A stretch of DNA of 32,326 nt, taken from positions 1 through 32,326 of the forward strand of contig CAIYVZ010000050.1 in the NCBI GenBank assembly GCA_903929755.1, in the 5' to 3' direction. The stretch comes from an uncultured Acidobacteriia bacterium (GTDB lineage Bacteria > Acidobacteriota > Terriglobia > Bryobacterales > Bryobacteraceae). Below, piece by piece: positions 24,037 through 31,603 of this stretch (position 1 is the stretch's first letter; each line of letters starts with the position of its first letter). Position numbers and translations under genes: made by a program. A model generated the notes under the pieces. The model worked only from the letters and a program-made list of their open reading frames with translations. It did no database searches and was not told the origin of the DNA.

Positions 24037-24938
24037 CGCCGGAACTGGTCCAGATCGAAAATGCCAGGCCGCGGCTGCCCGAATGGGCTCGTCGCCCGCG
24101 AACGCATTTTGAATCGCTCAATAAGCTCAAGTCGGACCTGCGGACGCTCAACCTGCACACCGTATGTGAGTCCGCACGCTGCCCCAATATTCACGAATGC
24201 TTTCACCGGGGCGCCGCTACTTTTATGATCCTGGGCAACTTGTGTACCCGGGGTTGCGGCTTTTGCTCGGTCCCCAAAGGGAATCCGCGAAAGCACGACA
24301 TGCGCCTCGATCCGGCGGAACCGGCCAACGTTGCGCGCATGGCTGCCGAAATGAAGCTGAAGTACGTCGTCATCACCAGCGTGAACAGGGACGATCTGGA
24401 TGACGGCGGCTCCACCCACTTTGCCGAGACCGTTCGACTGGTACGGCAAGCCGTTCCGGAAGCGCGGGTGGAAGTCCTGACGCCGGACTTCGACGGCAAC
24501 CTAGCCGCGGTCGCTGCCGTGCTGGATGCCGGCCCGGACGTCTTCAACCACAATATGGAGACCGTACCGCGCCTCTACCGCAAGGTTCGGCCGCAGGCCA
24601 ATTACCAGCAGTCGCTCGACGTTCTCCGCTTCGCTCGCCAACATCGCCCCGCCGTAATGACCAAGTCGGGCTTTATGGCTGGCCTGGGCGAGACCGCCGA
24701 GGAGGTCCACCAGTTGCTGCGCGACCTCCGCGCGCACGATGCCGACGTCGCTACCATCGGCCAGTATCTGCAGCCGACTCGCCGCAATCTCCCCGTCAGC
24801 GAGTACGTGACGCCCGAACAATTCGACGCCTACCGCGATTTCGGCCTCTCCATCGGCTTCCGCATGGTTTTTAGCGGCCCGCTGGTGCGCAGTTCCTACA
24901 TGGCGGATCTGGTGAACCAGCAGGCTTCACACGCGTGA
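24033..24938 (+). CDS. lipA: Lipoyl synthase (radical SAM)
   Basis: The 301-residue protein has both iron-sulfur clusters of LipA. The auxiliary cluster ligands are C45, C50 and C56 (CESARCPNIHEC), and the radical-SAM ligands are C71, C75 and C78 (CTRGCGFC). The C-terminal RSSYMA contains the conserved Ser that ligates the auxiliary cluster. It inserts two sulfur atoms into octanoyl groups on lipoyl domains of oxo-acid dehydrogenases and the glycine cleavage H protein. The start is GTG overlapping the SPOR stop by four bases, and its own stop overlaps the lnt start the same way. No lipB is in the window. Confidence 0.97.
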   Translation: MTPELVQIENARPRLPEWARRPRTHFESLNKLKSDLRTLNLHTVCESARCPNIHECFHRGAATFMILGNLCTRGCGFCSVPKGNPRKHDMRLDPAEPANVARMAAEMKLKYVVITSVNRDDLDDGGSTHFAETVRLVRQAVPEARVEVLTPDFDGNLAAVAAVLDAGPDVFNHNMETVPRLYRKVRPQANYQQSLDVLRFARQHRPAVMTKSGFMAGLGETAEEVHQLLRDLRAHDADVATIGQYLQPTRRNLPVSEYVTPEQFDAYRDFGLSIGFRMVFSGPLVRSSYMADLVNQQASHA

Positions 24939-26521
24939 TTCTGAACTGGCTGCTCTCCGTAGCTTCTGCGTTTCTACTGCTGCTGCTCTTCCCGCGCCCC
25001 TTGCTGCCGTCTTTTTCTCTGGCACTGCTGGCACCGATTGCCCTTACGCCGCTCCTGCTTGCCTGTGCGCGTGAACCGCGCTGGAAAGTCCGGCTGTTGC
25101 AGGGTTACGTCACGGGCATCATCTATTGGTTCTTCCTGTGCAGCTGGATTCAGGGCACCGCCGCACATTACGCAGGTGTCAGTTCCCTGGTGGCCTGGCT
25201 TCTGCTGCTGCTTTTCAGCCTGGCGAAGGCGCTACAACTCGGTGTCTTCGCAGCTCTGGCCGGACGAGTCCTTCAAAAGCGCACAGACCGCAGGGGCATT
25301 CCTCCGAAGTGGTACGCGCCCCCCGCCGTCGCCGCCCTCTGGGTCGCCCTCGAATGGACACACCCCTACACGGGCTTTGCATGGCTCCAACTCGGCAACG
25401 CGGGAAGTGACTTGTCGCTTCTGCTGCGTCTTGCCCCGATCACCGGCGTGTGGGGCTTGTCGTTCGCCTTTGCTTTGATGGGCTCGGTGATCGCCTCCGT
25501 CATTCTGCGCCGCCGCGGAGCCAGCCTGTGGCTCGTCGCTCTGGCAGGCCTGTATCTCCTGCCGGATGTTCCCGAGCCGTCGCCCGGCAACGCTGGAGCC
25601 GTCCTTGTGCAGCCAAATCTGGACGCGGACACCATCTGGACCACCGAGCTTCTGGAAGACACTGAGTCTCAGCTGCGCCTGCTCTCCACTTCACCCGCCA
25701 CCCGAGCTTCCGGATCAGACATAATCGTGTGGCCGGAGATGCCCATCCCCTTCTACGTCACCGATACCGCGTTTCGCAACTTCCTGACCTCGGTTTCCGC
25801 CACCGCCCACGCCCCGATTCTCACCGGAGCCATAGCCAGAACCGACCACGGTCTACCCCTGAATTCTGCGTTGCTGACGGGACTTGACGGCGAGACCCTC
25901 AGCCGTTACGACAAGGTTCATCTGGTGCCTTTCGGCGAGTTCGTCCCGTGGCCCTTCGCCGCCATCACGCAGAAAGTCTCAACTGAAGCCGGCGATTTTG
26001 CCGCAGGCTCCTATCCCGTGGTTTCAAAACTCGGCGAGCACCGCATCGGCACCTTCATCTGCTATGAATCGGTCTTCCCCTCGTATGTCCGGGAATTCGT
26101 AGCGGGAGGTGCGGAGGCCCTCTTTACCCTCTCCAATGACGCCTGGTTCGGCACTACCCCCGCACGCTACCAGCATCTGAGGATTGTCCGGATGCGGGCT
26201 GCCGAAGTTCGGCGCTGGGTGGTGCGTGCCACCAACAACGGAGTAAGCGCCGTGATTGATCCGGCGGGCCGCGTAGTGAAATCGTTGCCCGAATTCCGCC
26301 AGGCCGCCGCACGCATGCCCTTCGCCTACCGCACGGACCTTACCTTTTACGTACGCTTCGGCGACTGGTTCGTGTGGTGCTGCGGGCTCCTCTGTGCGTT
26401 CGCCTTCGGCGGCAGTTGGATCTGGACCAACCCCTGGGGCTCGTCGTCATCCGCATCCAGGTCCTCGTCGTCCCCATCGTCCATCGCCTCATCCGAATCT
26501 TCCGGGGACAGGATCGCATAA
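24935..26521 (+). CDS. lnt: Apolipoprotein N-acyltransferase with Ser-rich tail
   Basis: The 528-residue membrane enzyme has about six N-terminal helices (~3-210), a nitrilase-fold periplasmic domain and a last helix (~478-496). The catalytic triad is E268 (VWPEMP), K327 (RYDKVHLVPFGEF) and C376 (FICYES). It adds the third acyl chain to the N-terminal Cys of outer-membrane lipoproteins. The final ~28 residues are an unusual Ser-rich tail (SSSSASRSSSS) beyond the normal end. That part is antisense to the acidic stretch of a convergent small gene, so it may be a read-through product of overlapping codons. The start is GTG overlapping the lipA stop. Confidence 0.95.
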   Translation: MILNWLLSVASAFLLLLLFPRPLLPSFSLALLAPIALTPLLLACAREPRWKVRLLQGYVTGIIYWFFLCSWIQGTAAHYAGVSSLVAWLLLLLFSLAKALQLGVFAALAGRVLQKRTDRRGIPPKWYAPPAVAALWVALEWTHPYTGFAWLQLGNAGSDLSLLLRLAPITGVWGLSFAFALMGSVIASVILRRRGASLWLVALAGLYLLPDVPEPSPGNAGAVLVQPNLDADTIWTTELLEDTESQLRLLSTSPATRASGSDIIVWPEMPIPFYVTDTAFRNFLTSVSATAHAPILTGAIARTDHGLPLNSALLTGLDGETLSRYDKVHLVPFGEFVPWPFAAITQKVSTEAGDFAAGSYPVVSKLGEHRIGTFICYESVFPSYVREFVAGGAEALFTLSNDAWFGTTPARYQHLRIVRMRAAEVRRWVVRATNNGVSAVIDPAGRVVKSLPEFRQAAARMPFAYRTDLTFYVRFGDWFVWCCGLLCAFAFGGSWIWTNPWGSSSSASRSSSSPSSIASSESSGDRIA

Positions 26522-26604
26522 ATCATGTCCAGCTTGTCCTGAAGATTGCCGTTGAGTTCTTCCAGCTGGCGAATTCGCTCCAGCAGTTCATTTTCGCGGT
26601 TCAT
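26347..26604 (-). CDS. Small coiled-coil protein with acidic stretch
   Basis: The 85-residue protein starts with a strong heptad pattern (residues 1-33, ENELLERIRQLEELNGN), followed by a very acidic run (DDGDDEDLDADDDE, ~42-55) and a Pro/Gln/basic tail. It lies on the strand opposite lnt and overlaps its last 175 bases. Two things support it as a real gene: the well-formed coiled coil, mostly outside the overlap, and an ATG that shares one base with the TAA of the upstream GT-C-like gene (TAATG). The tail overlapping lnt's last helix may be an extension. Function is unknown; a small oligomeric adaptor is possible. Confidence 0.62.
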   Translation of the reverse strand: MNRENELLERIRQLEELNGNLQDKLDMIYAILSPEDSDEAMDDGDDEDLDADDDEPQGLVQIQLPPKANAQRSPQHHTNQSPKRT

Positions 26605-28442
26605 TACTTTATTGTGGCGTAGTCAAATCCCGCGTTCAGGATGATGACCCCGAAGGCATTACCCGCAGCGTCTTTCCACGGGTTATCCACCTTCAACTCC
26701 ACCTGCGTATAGCCGGACCGGCTAATCACCGATGCGGGGACCGGGAACCGGATCTCATTCATTCCGTCGTGATTCAGCGGAAACGCGCCTATGGCATGGT
26801 CATTCACCAGCACGGTCAGCTGTCGCGCACCGGTTTTCGAGACAAAATCGGGCACCCAGAACTTAGCGTGGAATTCCGAGGCGGCCGGGTACAAATCGAA
26901 CCGGTACCGCGACGAAGGCGCCGTCCAGCGTGAGGGATCCGGATTATCGCCATCCATGACGCCCGAAATGATATACGCGGCATGGTCCTTCCGGGCTATG
27001 CTCATGAACCGTCCCAGCGTCATATCGGCGAAGATATTCTCGCGCACGGAGCGGGCTATGTCACTTCGATCCAGTTCGCGATACTTCCCGGCGGCCAGTG
27101 TGAAGACGTGATCATATTCGCCGAGAGCGTTAGGGTCGGGCGGCCCCTGGTCCTTCGGCGCAGCGAGACGATGCACCGTTAGGGACGAATCGTGATACAT
27201 CAAACGGAGATTGAACAGCAGGTCCCAGCCTGTTTGCGGGAAGTCGTCCGTGACAAACAGCAGGCGGCTGCCTTTGGGTAATTTCGGATAGTCGCGTTCA
27301 AACTGCTCCGTGAGCCTGAACTCAGGCGCGAATTTAGGGTCAAACGGTGCAGGCCAGTTGCGCGCGAAGAACGCCAGCGCGGCCAGCACAACCACCCCCG
27401 CCAAGACGGGTCGAAACCGGGGCAACGCCTGGGTGACCACCAGAAACACGGCGCCCGCCCAAAGGGCCAGGCCCACTTCCGGAACGTACAGCACATAACC
27501 CGGACGCATGGAAATCAACGCTGCCGGCGTGAGCGTCACCACAAAGAAGGCCAGCCCAAACAGCATGGCACGATTGCGCAGAACCAGACCCAGCGCGGCC
27601 ATCGCCAGCAGCACACCGGCGGCAGCCAGCGCGGTAAAAGCAATATGATTTACCGTGAGAATACTAAAGTAGGCAGCCACCCGTTCCAGCCACAAGCCCA
27701 GACTTGCACTGGCGTGATACTGCGGCGTCATGGCGATTTCGGGCGTCCTGTTCACCCTCCGGATATCGATAAGTGTGATAACCGCGAGCACTGCAAACAC
27801 CGGCCCCCGCGTACGAAACCACGCACCAAGTGGCCGCTCTTTGCCGATGTAAAAAATTAATTCGTAGAGGCCCATCAGGACGGGCAGGGCCACCCCGCTT
27901 TCCTTCGAGCTCATCGAAAGGATGCAAAGCAGCCCCAACAGAATCTGCCGAAACACAGTCAGGCCCTTTTCACTGCTCCGCCACTGCGCGTAGAGGGTCA
28001 GGCCCAGCGTGGTGAACAGGAACCAGAACCGGTCGTACATGGTGCCGGAACTCAGGTAAAGGTCCTGAAAAAGCGGATGTACCAGGGTCAGGCCGAGCGC
28101 CGCAAAAGCTGCCGGCACATGCTGCAGCAGAGTCCGGAAGAAACCATACGCCAGCACCATATTCCCTGCCAGCAGCAGCCAGCAAAAGATATTCAGCGGC
28201 GCAGGATGGAAGCCGACAAATTCATAAAACGCACGGTATACCAGACTGCCGACTGGCCGATAAATCGGCACCCAGAAGAGGATGACCGCTTTACACAGAC
28301 GAGAGGGATTCAGTTGCCAGGCGCCGTACATGTTCATCATGTCGTCGCCCGAATAGTGCATGGTGAGGCCACGCCACGTGAACCAGGTCAGGATCGCGAG
28401 GAGGCACGCAAGGAAAAAACGTTCGGAACGGCTCAGAGTCAT
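26604..28442 (-). CDS. GT-C-like polytopic membrane protein
   Basis: The 612-residue protein has about ten hydrophobic segments in residues ~8-370 and a soluble C-terminal part (~375-612) that looks beta-rich at its end. The first loop carries an acidic pair D33/D34 (SGDDMMNMYG), as in GT-C glycosyltransferases (PMT/ArnT-like), which use polyprenyl-linked sugars. Other hallmark motifs are not clear, so an alternative is a GT-C-related protein without transferase activity. It starts 6 bases after the HyuB-like stop, and its TAA overlaps the ATG of the small coiled-coil gene. Surface glycan or protein glycosylation is a reasonable guess. Confidence 0.65.
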   Translation of the reverse strand: MTLSRSERFFLACLLAILTWFTWRGLTMHYSGDDMMNMYGAWQLNPSRLCKAVILFWVPIYRPVGSLVYRAFYEFVGFHPAPLNIFCWLLLAGNMVLAYGFFRTLLQHVPAAFAALGLTLVHPLFQDLYLSSGTMYDRFWFLFTTLGLTLYAQWRSSEKGLTVFRQILLGLLCILSMSSKESGVALPVLMGLYELIFYIGKERPLGAWFRTRGPVFAVLAVITLIDIRRVNRTPEIAMTPQYHASASLGLWLERVAAYFSILTVNHIAFTALAAAGVLLAMAALGLVLRNRAMLFGLAFFVVTLTPAALISMRPGYVLYVPEVGLALWAGAVFLVVTQALPRFRPVLAGVVVLAALAFFARNWPAPFDPKFAPEFRLTEQFERDYPKLPKGSRLLFVTDDFPQTGWDLLFNLRLMYHDSSLTVHRLAAPKDQGPPDPNALGEYDHVFTLAAGKYRELDRSDIARSVRENIFADMTLGRFMSIARKDHAAYIISGVMDGDNPDPSRWTAPSSRYRFDLYPAASEFHAKFWVPDFVSKTGARQLTVLVNDHAIGAFPLNHDGMNEIRFPVPASVISRSGYTQVELKVDNPWKDAAGNAFGVIILNAGFDYATIK

Positions 28443-28448
28443 GAACTA

Positions 28449-30044
28449 TTAGGCTACCGGGCCCCAGCCACCGCCGCCAGGCGATTCGATGCGCAGCGTA
28501 TCACCCTGCCGGATTTCGAATCGGATCTTAGCTTCCAGGGTTCGCTCCGCACCGGTCTCGCCATCAATTAACGTGTTGCGACCTGTAGCGCCGCTGCCGC
28601 CACCGGCCAGACCCCAGGGCCCCCGTGCGCGCCGATCCGAAAGTATAGTCACCTCCGCAGGCTCCAGAAAGCGTAGTTCGCGACGAATGCCTTCCCCCCC
28701 CGGGTATCGGCCTTCGCCGCCAGACCCGGAGCGTGCCGTATAGGCCTCTACCCGCAAGGGATAGGCATGTTCGAAAGCCTCCACAGGGGTGTTCCAGCTG
28801 TTCGTCATGTGCGTATGGGTAGCCGAACGCCCCGGCCCGCGAGCCGAGGCCCCCATCCCCCCCGCAATCGTCTCATAGTAGGCGAAGGGTCGGCACCGGA
28901 GGGTGTCCCAGCCTCCGAAACTCAGGTTATTCATGGTGCCGGAACTGGCCGCCGGAATTCGGTCCGGCAGGGCTTGCGCCAGAGCTCCCAGAATTGTGTC
29001 CGTAATGCGCTGCGACGTTTCCACGTTGCCGGCAGCCATCGCCGCAGGCAATCCGGCATTCACTACGCTTCGGTCCGGCGCGATTACTTTAATGGGCCGC
29101 AGCAGCCCTGCGTTATAGGGGACACTGGTCGTAATCAGGCACCGGAAACAGTACATGGCGGCGGCAATCGCGATCGCGTAATTGGCGTTCACTGAACCGG
29201 CCACTTGTGGACTGGAGCCTGCAAAATCAACCTCCGCGGAATCGCCGAGGATCCGCAGCGTAACTGCGATCTTCACCGGTTCCGCCGTAATGCCGTCGCT
29301 GTCCAGAAAATCTTCGAACCGGTACGTGCCGCGTGGAATGTCTGAGATGGTGGCACGCGTGATCCGTTCCGTATAATCCAGAAGCCCCGCCACGCTGCGC
29401 CGCACACGAGCCAACCCATACCGGGCCGCAATTTCCCGAAGCCGGGCTTCCCCGCGCCTGCCCGCCATAATCTGCGCCAGAAGGTCGCCCTCGCGCTCTT
29501 CCGGGGTTCGTACGTTGGCCAAAATCAGTTCCAGAACGTCCCGCCGCATCTTACCGGCCTTCATCAGCAGCAGAGGGGGTATCCGCAGACCTTCCTGATA
29601 AATCTCCCGGGCGAGCGGCATGGAACCCGGACTCATCCCGCCAACATCCGAGTGGTGCGCCCGGCTGGCCACGTAAAAAACAGCTTGTTTCTTGTTGCCG
29701 AAGAAGACGCCTGATACGGCGGTAATGTCCGGCAGATGCGTCCCGCCACGGAAGGGATCATTCAGGATAACGACATCGCCCGGCCCCAGCGTGAAAGCAT
29801 CCAGTGCATGTCGCACCGAGAGCGGCATCGCCCCCAAATGCACGGGCATGTGGTCGCCCATCGCGATGGTTTCGCCGGCCGCATCGTAAACCGCGCAGGA
29901 GTAGTCACGGCGTTCCTTAATATTGGCTGAGAAAGCAGTCCGGCGCAGGACCGTCCCCATCTCCTCGGCAATGGAAACAAACAGATTGCGGAAAATCTCC
30001 AGATCCACCGAGCTTGCCTTGGTGCGGACGTTAGTGGTGGCCAA
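28449..30044 (-). CDS. HyuB-like hydantoinase/oxoprolinase subunit
   Basis: The 531-residue protein fits the HyuB (N-methylhydantoinase B / oxoprolinase beta) family from end to end: VDLEIFRNLFVSIAEEMG, IKERRDYSCAVYD, GDHMPVHLGAMP, NDPFRGGTHLPD, ASRAHHSDVGG and the Gly-rich C-terminus GGGGWGP. With an HyuA subunit such proteins use ATP to open hydantoin, 5-oxoproline or related rings; some are acetone or acetophenone carboxylase subunits. No HyuA gene is in the window, so this is an orphan here. The start is TTG 30044 directly after the upstream TGA; the next in-frame ATG would cut conserved sequence. Confidence 0.92.
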   Translation of the reverse strand: MATTNVRTKASSVDLEIFRNLFVSIAEEMGTVLRRTAFSANIKERRDYSCAVYDAAGETIAMGDHMPVHLGAMPLSVRHALDAFTLGPGDVVILNDPFRGGTHLPDITAVSGVFFGNKKQAVFYVASRAHHSDVGGMSPGSMPLAREIYQEGLRIPPLLLMKAGKMRRDVLELILANVRTPEEREGDLLAQIMAGRRGEARLREIAARYGLARVRRSVAGLLDYTERITRATISDIPRGTYRFEDFLDSDGITAEPVKIAVTLRILGDSAEVDFAGSSPQVAGSVNANYAIAIAAAMYCFRCLITTSVPYNAGLLRPIKVIAPDRSVVNAGLPAAMAAGNVETSQRITDTILGALAQALPDRIPAASSGTMNNLSFGGWDTLRCRPFAYYETIAGGMGASARGPGRSATHTHMTNSWNTPVEAFEHAYPLRVEAYTARSGSGGEGRYPGGEGIRRELRFLEPAEVTILSDRRARGPWGLAGGGSGATGRNTLIDGETGAERTLEAKIRFEIRQGDTLRIESPGGGGWGPVA

Positions 30045-31031
30045 TCAGGTCTTCTTGCCTTTGGGCGGAGTCGCCGACTTTTTTGAGGGTTTCTTCACAG
30101 GTGCCGCCCCCCCCAGATGAAGCTCTTCCACATAGTCCTTATCCGGACTGGCATCCGTTGATGCGGCTGCAGGATCAACCACCGGCTCGTCCTTGAATTC
30201 CTGAGCCTTCATCTTGCACGAGGCCACGTCAATCGCAAAGGACGCCATCGTTTCCCAGCGTTCGCCGTTCTTCTTCTGGATATCGTACACGTTGCGCTTG
30301 CTGTCCGCCTTCACTCGAAAGTTTTCGCTTTCCAGAATGGCAGGAGCCCGTGCGATCTTCGGCATCCGGTCGCTCGTTGCCCGAATCATCCAGCTTTCCC
30401 CGCTCGTCTCCGACTCGTAGGAGATGTAGCGGCCACTCGGCGACGACTTACCCGCATCCACGATCATTTCGCCATGCCGATCGGAGTCAAACCAGAATTT
30501 CGTCACCGCCCCTGGTCCGCCGTCTTCCGTTAAGGCACGGTTTCGCCACGTAACACCGCCGTCGGAAGTCACCAGGAAGAACGGGTCATGCGGCAGCGGA
30601 TACTGCGCTTCGCCCACCACCCAGCCGTGTTCCAGATCATAGAACTGCGCCTGCCCCAGACCCGCCATCCGGATCCGCGGCGACGGTTCGCGCCACGTAG
30701 TGCCGCCGTCGTCACTCCCCAACAAGATGGACGTAATCGTCCCGGAGGTGGCATGCAGGTCACCCGCCAGATAGACTTTGCGGCCCACTGGCACGATGGA
30801 GGAAAGCTCCAGATAAACAACACAAGGTTCCTGCTCGGTGCAGAGCAGGCCGACAGCCTGTAGCTCATCTTCCGCGCACTGATAGGGAACTTTAATCGGC
30901 GCGCCGGAATTTTTCAGCAGAACAGGCTCGTCCGCGCCCACAGCTGTCACGGCAGCAAGCAGGAAGACGAACGGTAACAGCTTCCCGAAAACGTACTTGT
31001 GGCCGAAAATTCCCGCAAATTGGCACAACAT
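30045..31031 (-). CDS. Exported Asp-box (BNR/YCF48-like) beta-propeller protein
   Basis: The 328-residue protein has a signal peptide (hydrophobic ~16-31, cleavage near VGA at 33). Clear Asp-box motifs follow: SDDGGTTW (106-113) and SDGGVTW (156-162), with a degenerate third near 206-214. These mark BNR/YCF48-like propeller blades. The propeller is shorter than in YCF48 or sialidases. The C-terminus (~280-328) is a charged tail ending in Lys-rich KKPSKKS and KGKK. There are no sialidase catalytic residues I can point to, so an adhesion or assembly role is more likely than catalysis. It is the first gene of the minus-strand run. A TAAAAT -10-like element (31049-31044) lies 13 bases upstream. 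Confidence 0.75.
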   Translation of the reverse strand: MLCQFAGIFGHKYVFGKLLPFVFLLAAVTAVGADEPVLLKNSGAPIKVPYQCAEDELQAVGLLCTEQEPCVVYLELSSIVPVGRKVYLAGDLHATSGTITSILLGSDDGGTTWREPSPRIRMAGLGQAQFYDLEHGWVVGEAQYPLPHDPFFLVTSDGGVTWRNRALTEDGGPGAVTKFWFDSDRHGEMIVDAGKSSPSGRYISYESETSGESWMIRATSDRMPKIARAPAILESENFRVKADSKRNVYDIQKKNGERWETMASFAIDVASCKMKAQEFKDEPVVDPAAASTDASPDKDYVEELHLGGAAPVKKPSKKSATPPKGKKT

Positions 31032-31243
31032 GTCTTGTTGGCAATTTTACACCCGTCCCGACCGGGATGGACACACATCCGAATTCGGTCGGTCAACTTG
31101 TAAACACCCTGGAGTTTCGGTGCGTTGTTCCATGACAGCAGCCGCACCGTTTGCAACTGCTGCGACATGGCGAACCACTGCGACCTCGTGGGGGGCGACA
31201 ACCAAGGCTGGAAAACCACCTCGGCAGGAGTTGGGGTACAGTA

Positions 31244-31281
31244 TTTCTGTACTAAGCCCGGGCCTGGGCTTAGTACAGAAA
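31244..31281. repeat. Perfect 16-bp hairpin with 6-base loop
   Basis: TTTCTGTACTAAGCCC (31244-31259) pairs perfectly with GGGCTTAGTACAGAAA (31266-31281) around loop GGGCCT. It begins 30 bases beyond the 3' end of the tRNA gene in the direction of tRNA transcription. Neither strand has a T-run right after it, so it is not a standard intrinsic terminator. A second GTACAG at 31236-31241 can pair with CTGTAC (31247-31252) as an alternative small hairpin. Confidence 0.85.
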
Positions 31282-31310
31282 CCTAAACTATTGAATTGAA
31301 AGGAGAAATT

Positions 31311-31386
<76 letters not shown>

Positions 31387-31425
31387 GCCCTTTACTTTCA
31401 AGGACTTACAGTGAGTGCCAGCAAT

Positions 31426-31450
31426 ATGGTGCTACATCATGGTGCTACAT
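31426..31450. repeat. Tandem 12-bp direct repeat
   Basis: ATGGTGCTACAT occurs twice (31426-31437 and 31439-31450), separated by one base. It lies about 40 bases upstream of the tRNA 5' end, where a regulator or promoter element could sit. No clear -35/-10 pair for the tRNA is evident. Confidence 0.6.
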
Positions 31451-31603
31451 TTGCCATCGTCACTAAAGTAAGGATAGCAGGTCAGTGGCGAGTAGAAACG
31501 CTCGATTCTGACACTTTTTGCCAGACATCGACCCGTCGCCGCAGCATTCGAGGTATCAATCGTACCTGGCGATTCACCTGCAAAAAGAGTACTATGGTTA
31601 CCA

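Noticed and set aside
30997-31299. Open frame of 100 codons between the Asp-box gene and the tRNA, plus strand
   Set aside because: It covers the start region of the Asp-box gene and the perfect hairpin, has no recognisable domain or ribosome site, and its composition looks like random translation.
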